DNA of 9,791 nt, from contig DCUA01000132.1 in the NCBI GenBank assembly GCA_002329675.1, forward strand, positions 15,710 to 25,500. Reading direction: 5' to 3'. A model generated the notes under the pieces. It saw nothing but the letters and a program-made list of their open reading frames with translations, did no database searches and had not been told where the DNA came from. This DNA is from Firmicutes bacterium UBA1426 (GTDB taxonomy: Bacteria > Bacillota > Clostridia > Peptostreptococcales > Anaerovoracaceae). Positions 5,982-9,791 of this stretch are shown here, piece by piece. The translations under genes were made by a program, and so were the position numbers. Numbering within the stretch: the stretch's first letter is position 1; every line of letters begins with the position of its first letter.

Positions 5982-6021
5982 AAAGCCATGGTCCATACTT
6001 AAGGCCATGGCTTTTTATTTT
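5982..6021 (+). terminator. intrinsic terminator of the RIC-HMA1 operon
   Basis: A perfect 10-bp stem, AAAGCCATGG (5982-5991) with CCATGGCTTT (6005-6014), and a 13-nt loop, running into a T-rich tail (6012-6021, interrupted by one A). It separates the RIC operon from the ATPase operon. Confidence 0.88.
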
Positions 6022-6064
6022 AAACAATGCAGATACCAGTATTATTTGAAATAAGGTCATAAAC

Positions 6065-6106
6065 TTGATTCATATCAAGGTACATGATCCGGATTTGAAT
6101 TATGAT
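6065..6106 (+). promoter_or_regulatory. FNR-type class II promoter for the HMA2-ATPase-regulator operon
   Basis: A perfect FNR consensus box TTGAT-TCAT-ATCAA (6065-6078), then 22 nt, then a TATGAT -10 hexamer (6101-6106). The geometry is identical to the promoter at 4909-4950, placing the box at about -41.5 for a start near 6113. A palindromic ATCCGGAT (6087-6094) occupies the -35 region. An FNR-like regulator is the last gene of this operon, so autoregulation is likely. Confidence 0.85.
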
Positions 6107-6145
6107 GAACACATAGCATGACACAATTGGGATGGAGGAATATAT

Positions 6146-6382
6146 ATGAGCAAAGTGCTGTTTCAGATAACACCGCTTCGCTGCCACGGTTGCGGTAAGG
6201 AGATCGAGGATAAACTATTGGAGCACAGAGGTGTCTTATGGGCAAAAGTCTTTCCGAAGATCGGAAGGATCCGGACGGAGTTTGACGGGGCAGAAACAAG
6301 TGCAGAGCATTTAGAAGGTCTGATCTGCAGTTGGGGTTATGTTGTGAAGCGAAAGGAACTGATGGAGGGGGATGCAAAATGA
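6146..6382 (+). CDS. stand-alone HMA-like metal-binding protein 2
   Basis: A 78-aa HMA-fold protein with the metal motif R-CHGC (C13, C16), then GKEIEDKLLEHRG, KVFPKIGRIRTEFDG and WGYVVKRKE. The histidine inside the CxxC loop (CHGC) is uncommon and could add a ligand; this is inference. It has a GGAGGA site 6 nt before the ATG and overlaps the ATPase gene by 4 nt (ATGA), indicating translational coupling. Since the ATPase has no metal-binding domain of its own, this protein may act as its detached N-terminal domain or chaperone. The glycine that usually precedes CxxC (GMxC) is replaced by proline-leucine, as in its paralogue at 5750. Confidence 0.85.
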   Translation: MSKVLFQITPLRCHGCGKEIEDKLLEHRGVLWAKVFPKIGRIRTEFDGAETSAEHLEGLICSWGYVVKRKELMEGDAK

Positions 6383-8244
6383 TCAAACACTTGAATCAAC
6401 ATAAAAACCATATCACAGCAATATCCGGGATGCTGATTGTAATAGGTTTTCTTCTTCCTTATATCGGGCTGGAGACCTATAGGGACTGGGCCTTGATTGC
6501 CGCCACCCTGATAGCAGTGATCCCGATCGCCATCCGGGCTTTCCAGGCACTTCGCATGAGAGCATTCAGCATTGAACTTCTGGTGACCATTGCGGTGACT
6601 GGTGCCTTATATATTCATGAGTATGTGGAATCATCCGTTGTAACATTCCTGTTCATGTTCGGCGCCTATCTGGAAGCCCGGACTCTGGAAAAAACCCGTT
6701 CTTCGTTAAAAGCATTGATAGATATGGCACCCCAGGAAGCGAATGTGATCCGTGAAGGGGAAAACCTGATCGTTCCTGTAGAGGAAGTTGTGAAAGGGGA
6801 TCGGATCATCATTCGGTCCGGCGGCAAGGTTCCTGTAGACGGAAGCATCGTATCCGGTAAAGCCACATTGAATGAGGCGGCCATTACAGGCGAATCCGTG
6901 CCGGCAACAAAAGAGGCCGGCGACAAGGTCTTCAGCGGTACTATTGTGGATAACGGTTATCTGGAGATGATCGCGGAGAAGGTGGGGGACGATACTACTT
7001 TCGCCAAAATTATCGAATTGGTGGAGGAAGCTCAGGAGTCCAAATCCAAAGCCCAGAAGTTTCTCGATAAGTTCGCCAATTACTATACACCGGCTGTGGT
7101 GATCCTTGCGATCGGAGTTTACCTGATCACATTTAATCTTCACCTGGCCATTACATTTTTGGTGGTTGCCTGCCCCGGAGCCCTGGTCATCGGTGCACCT
7201 GTATCCAATGTCGCCGGAATTGGAAACGGAGCGAAAAACGGTGTCCTCATTAAAGGCGGAGAAGTCATGGATCGGTTATCCAAGGTGGATACAGTGGTAT
7301 TTGATAAAACAGGCACACTGACAAAAGGAAGGCCGGAAGTTACTGACATCAAAACCTATTCGGATATAGGAATGGAAGAGTTGCTCCGGTTGGTAGCAAA
7401 GGCAGAAACCATATCCGAGCACCACCTTGGGCAGACCATCGTAAAGGAAGCAAATAAGAGAGATCTGAACCTGGACGGTGAAGTGCTTAACGGTAAAGTC
7501 ATCAAAGGTAACGGCATTACAGCCTTAGTGGAGGGGCGTGTTTTATCCATCGGTAATCGTAAACTGATGGATGCGGAGGGTATACATCTGGGCGATGAGG
7601 TTTCCGACTATGCCATCGGGCGTGAAAAGGCAGGAAATACAGCAATCTTTGCAGCAGTAGACGGTCAGATTGCAGGCATCTTCTCCATAACAGACCAGAT
7701 CCGCGAAGATGCCCACAGGGCTTTAGCAGAGCTTAAGAGGAGCGGCATTAGGAAGATGGTAATGCTGACAGGTGATAATAGACATACAGCGGAGTTGGTA
7801 GCCAATGAGCTTGGGTTGGATGAATACCATGCAGAATTACTGCCGGAGAACAAAGTTGGATTCGTCAAAGATCTGAAAGCTGCCGGGCATATTGTGGCTA
7901 TGGCAGGGGATGGTATCAACGACGCTCCGGCAATTGCCACAGCAGATATCGGACTGGCAATGGGTGAAGGTGGCACTGATGTATCCATGGAGACGGCGGA
8001 TGTAGTCCTTATGGCGGATAAACTGATGCAGTTTTCTCATGCCTACGCTCTTGCAAAGGTGACGATCCGAAACATGAAGCAGAACACCTTTTTTGCGGTT
8101 GCGGTTGTAGTTATACTCCTGATTGGTGTATTATCAGATTATGTACATCTGGCATCAGGAATGTTCATCCACGAAGCCAGTATCCTGATCGTGATATTAA
8201 ATGCTATGAGATTGATAGGATTCAACAGCAAGAGTAAAAAATAA
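6379..8244 (+). CDS. P1B-type heavy-metal-exporting ATPase with variant CPG motif
   Basis: A 621-aa P-type ATPase that moves a transition metal ion across the membrane. It starts almost at once with TM helices (about 12-30, 36-54, 64-80, 85-100) and has no HMA domain. The actuator domain has TGES (170-173). The TM helix that normally carries CPC or SPC has CPGAL (C265-P266-G267). Phosphorylation occurs at D309 of DKTGTLT (309-315). The N-domain has SEHHL (H348-H349) where SEHPL is usual. TGDN is at 464-467 and GDGINDAP at 510-517. The last TM helix has HEAS (from H598), like the HEGxT motif of P1B-4 pumps that export Co, Zn or Fe(II), followed by N608 and MRL. The overall match is closest to P1B-4, but the CPG variant makes the substrate uncertain; iron would fit the neighbours. 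The start at 6379 overlaps the HMA2 stop (ATGA), with GGAGG 10 nt upstream. Confidence 0.92.
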   Translation: MIKHLNQHKNHITAISGMLIVIGFLLPYIGLETYRDWALIAATLIAVIPIAIRAFQALRMRAFSIELLVTIAVTGALYIHEYVESSVVTFLFMFGAYLEARTLEKTRSSLKALIDMAPQEANVIREGENLIVPVEEVVKGDRIIIRSGGKVPVDGSIVSGKATLNEAAITGESVPATKEAGDKVFSGTIVDNGYLEMIAEKVGDDTTFAKIIELVEEAQESKSKAQKFLDKFANYYTPAVVILAIGVYLITFNLHLAITFLVVACPGALVIGAPVSNVAGIGNGAKNGVLIKGGEVMDRLSKVDTVVFDKTGTLTKGRPEVTDIKTYSDIGMEELLRLVAKAETISEHHLGQTIVKEANKRDLNLDGEVLNGKVIKGNGITALVEGRVLSIGNRKLMDAEGIHLGDEVSDYAIGREKAGNTAIFAAVDGQIAGIFSITDQIREDAHRALAELKRSGIRKMVMLTGDNRHTAELVANELGLDEYHAELLPENKVGFVKDLKAAGHIVAMAGDGINDAPAIATADIGLAMGEGGTDVSMETADVVLMADKLMQFSHAYALAKVTIRNMKQNTFFAVAVVVILLIGVLSDYVHLASGMFIHEASILIVILNAMRLIGFNSKSKK

Positions 8245-8273
8245 GATGAGATGGTCATGGAAAGGGATTGGAT

Positions 8274-8969
8274 ATGAGCGATCATAATCATAGATGCGGA
8301 CACGAGGAGCACAGTACATGTGTCTCCCGTGTTCCTATATTTAACCATCTGGAAAATGATCAGATGGACGAGATCACAAAAGCTATTCAGTCTGATACAT
8401 ATAAAAAAGGAGAGATCATATACCGCGCAGGGGAAGAATCCGATTCGCTTTATATTGTGAAGAGCGGAAGAGTCAAGATATATCGTTTGTCAGAATCGGG
8501 AAAGGAACAGTTAGTGCGTTTTCTGAGTGCGGGTGACTTCACAGGGGAGCTTGCATTATTCAGTGATTCCGTTCATGAATCTTTTGCAGAAGCTGTAGAG
8601 AACACAGAGGTATGCCTGATAAGACGCAGGGATCTTCATACGTTTCTCATGAAATATCCCTCTATTTCCCTAAAAATACTAACAGAATTCTCCAACAGAC
8701 TGGAGAATTCTGAGAAGCAAACCACCAGAGTTTCCACGGAAAGGGTTGAAACAAGACTCGCACTTTTCCTGGCGGAGTGCATCGATGAAGAGAAATCATC
8801 TATGGAATTTGTATTGCCCATGAGTAAGAGGGACCTGGCTTCTTTCCTCGGAACAACGCCGGAAACGATCAGCCGGAAGCTGGCAGAGTTTGAAGATGCC
8901 GGTTATATCAGACAAAAACCTCATAGGAAAATAGCCGTGTTGGATCTGGATAAACTGCTGATGGTTTGA
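8274..8969 (+). CDS. FNR/CRP-family transcriptional regulator
   Basis: A 231-aa regulator with an N-terminal cyclic-nucleotide-binding-type beta-roll (about 20-130), a long dimerisation helix (about 131-170) and a C-terminal winged helix-turn-helix (about 182-225). The recognition helix reads TPETISRKLAEFE; E197, S200 and R201 form the E-x-x-S-R set by which FNR reads TTGAT half-sites, unlike the R-E-x-x-x-R of CRP. Possible sensor cysteines are C8 and C16 in a His-rich N-terminus (H4, H6, H10, H13) and C114, which aligns with FNR C122; C169 lies in the long-helix region. The third N-terminal cysteine of E. coli FNR is replaced in the VPIF stretch, so a standard four-Cys [4Fe-4S] site is not assured. 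ATG 8274 is chosen, with AAAGGGA 6 nt upstream; an in-frame TTG at 8268 is less likely. It is 29 nt after the ATPase, in the same operon, behind a matching box. Confidence 0.93.
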   Translation: MSDHNHRCGHEEHSTCVSRVPIFNHLENDQMDEITKAIQSDTYKKGEIIYRAGEESDSLYIVKSGRVKIYRLSESGKEQLVRFLSAGDFTGELALFSDSVHESFAEAVENTEVCLIRRRDLHTFLMKYPSISLKILTEFSNRLENSEKQTTRVSTERVETRLALFLAECIDEEKSSMEFVLPMSKRDLASFLGTTPETISRKLAEFEDAGYIRQKPHRKIAVLDLDKLLMV

Positions 8970-8976
8970 TTCATTA

Positions 8977-9573
8977 TTATTCCGTTGCCCAGATCTCTAA
9001 TTTGCGCATGGTTTCTCTATATGTTTCTTCGCAGATCTCAGGCAGATATCCTCCGAGAGCTTCTCTTGCTGCCTGAAAACCTTGGTCTATAGCCCCTTTG
9101 AGTTCTTCAAACGTAGACTTGTCACCACCGGAAATGGTCTTGGCAAATTCCACGAGCCTGTCGCTCACAGCCTTGACTCCAAACTCCCCATCTTCTGAGA
9201 TGGCGAGCCTTGCCTCTTCGATATCCTTTGCACTGACTTCTCCCTGATTTGAAAAGCCTTTGATCTGAAAGATTTCATGGCTCTTGCCTTGCTTTAGAAT
9301 CAACTGCTCGACGATCCGCCGTAGATTCTCATTGGCTTGTTCTGCCATACTTTTTAAGGAAGCCAATTGGGAGGGATCCAATTTCTTATTGACGACTGAA
9401 TTAGAATAAGTAACCGCCACCTCGTTCTTTCCTGTTATCGCAACAGCGTCGGTCTTTGGATTTGAGGCCTTTTGCTCATCCTTCTCCACATTCTGTCTGC
9501 TAACAAACTCTTTATCATATGCTGCCGGTTTGGCTGATCCCGGATACTGGCCGGGTTTGATTTGATTTATCAT
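8977..9573 (-). CDS. conserved hypothetical protein, possibly DUF5610-like
   Basis: A 198-aa soluble protein with no signal peptide or TM segment. Residues 1-50 are polar and look disordered. Residues about 65-95 form a likely helix (LASLKSMAEQANENLRRIV). Residues about 120-198 form a helical domain with EDGEFGVKAVSDRLVEFAKTISGGD, then a FEELKGAIDQGFQAAREALGG segment, ending PEICEETYRETMRKLEIW. That C-terminal pattern recurs in uncharacterised proteins, some with flagellar associations, and reminds me of DUF5610; I am not certain of the family. The ATG has AAAGGGG about 9 nt upstream. A sigma-28-like promoter precedes it, which would fit a motility-linked gene. It converges on the FNR-like gene with only 7 nt between stops and no hairpin visible. 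Confidence 0.75.
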   Translation of the reverse strand: MINQIKPGQYPGSAKPAAYDKEFVSRQNVEKDEQKASNPKTDAVAITGKNEVAVTYSNSVVNKKLDPSQLASLKSMAEQANENLRRIVEQLILKQGKSHEIFQIKGFSNQGEVSAKDIEEARLAISEDGEFGVKAVSDRLVEFAKTISGGDKSTFEELKGAIDQGFQAAREALGGYLPEICEETYRETMRKLEIWATE

Positions 9574-9612
9574 GGAGCATTTCCCCTTTCGTAATTACGC
9601 TTTGTAGTACTG

Positions 9613-9639
9613 TATTCGACAATATAAAAGGAAACTTTA
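9613..9639 (-). promoter_or_regulatory. candidate sigma-D/sigma-28 (FliA-type) promoter
   Basis: On the minus strand: TAAAGTTT (9639-9632), 11 nt, then GTCGAATA (9620-9613). The -35 matches the sigma-28 consensus TAAAGTTT exactly, the spacing is right, and the -10 matches GCCGATAA at 5 of 8 positions. It would give a leader of about 30 nt for the gene starting at 9573. Confidence 0.5.
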
Positions 9640-9724
9640 GGAGGATGGGTTGCTTATATTTGTACTTACTGATTTATCCATTTGATTTTTCTTTAAAAAA
9701 GTAGTGGCTTTTTTTCGGAAGCTA

Positions 9725-9733
9725 TGTTACAAT
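9725..9733 (+). promoter_or_regulatory. extended -10 element ahead of tRNA-Leu
   Basis: TG-T-TACAAT (9725-9733) is an extended -10 ending 12 nt before the tRNA gene. No good -35 is seen 16-18 nt upstream, where TGGCTT lies. The interval 9600-9720 otherwise holds only the minus-strand promoter and A+T-rich DNA. Confidence 0.45.
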
Positions 9734-9745
9734 GATTTTCGTCGC

Positions 9746-9791
9746 GCAGGCATGGCGGAATTGGCAGACGCGCACGGTTCAGGTCCGTGTG
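9746..9791 (+). tRNA. tRNA-Leu (anticodon CAG), 5' part, cut by window end
   Basis: The sequence begins with a GCAGGCA acceptor strand (9746-9752), then TGGCGGAATTGGCAGACGCG, the typical leucine tRNA D-arm. The anticodon arm CACGG-TTCAGGT-CCGTG follows, giving anticodon CAG (CUG codons). The window ends at the start of the long variable arm, so the 3' half is missing. The start is set by placing T8-G9 before the GCGG D-stem. Confidence 0.93.

Noticed and set aside
6075..6386. 103-codon minus-strand frame opposite HMA2
   Set aside because: It covers the FNR box and the HMA2 gene in antisense, with no ribosome binding site and no recognisable protein pattern.
6706..7143. 145-codon minus-strand frame inside the ATPase gene
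   Set aside because: It is a shadow of a strongly conserved P-type ATPase coding region.
9636..9700. Tiny plus-strand frame starting ATGGGTTGC after GGAGG
   Set aside because: The Shine-Dalgarno sequence abuts the ATG with no spacing, the frame is only 19 codons, and it overlaps the minus-strand promoter.
9695..9714. AAAAAAG...CTTTTTT as a terminator before tRNA-Leu
   Set aside because: The stem is almost entirely A-T pairs and too weak to be a convincing intrinsic terminator.

Overview
The window looks like the chromosome of an anaerobic, probably endospore-forming member of the Bacillota (class Clostridia). The signs are a SpoIID C-terminus at the left edge, strong AGGAGG-type ribosome binding sites throughout, A+T-rich intergenic DNA with sigma-A-like promoters and intrinsic terminators, a DUF1292 gene, a COG2509 flavoprotein and an FNR-like regulator of the type seen in Gram-positive bacteria. 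I cannot name the genus.

Left part (1-4302), mostly housekeeping: the end of spoIID; uvrC, which lacks roughly 70-100 residues between its UVR motif and its C-terminal nuclease domain; a DUF1292 gene with a cysteine-rich N-terminal tail; a convergent 57-codon gene for a small two-helix membrane protein that shares a bidirectional terminator with it; a COG2509 FAD-dependent dehydrogenase with its own promoter and terminator; and, on the minus strand, a stand-alone tRNA-binding (EMAP/CsaA-like) domain protein with its own promoter.

Middle (4303-4696): an intergenic stretch of about 390 bases carrying three copies of a 27-28 bp repeat (two direct, one inverted) and a small palindrome.

Right-centre (4697-8969), the most interesting part: a redox/metal module. 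It runs a 62-aa helical protein resembling half a ferritin-like bundle; an operon of a RIC/ScdA/YtfE di-iron repair protein and a 73-aa HMA metal-binding protein; then an operon of a second stand-alone HMA protein, a P1B-type ATPase with unusual CPG and HEAS membrane motifs and no N-terminal metal domain, and an FNR-type regulator. Both operons start with an FNR-like box (TTGAT-N4-GTCAA and TTGAT-N4-ATCAA), each exactly 22 nt upstream of a -10 hexamer, which is class II activator geometry. The regulator carries the FNR recognition-helix signature ETISR. The simplest reading is an autoregulated circuit in which one sensor of oxygen, NO or iron controls iron-centre repair and metal export.

Right edge (8977-9791): a minus-strand conserved hypothetical gene behind a sigma-28/sigma-D-like promoter, then the first half of a tRNA-Leu(CAG) gene cut by the window end.
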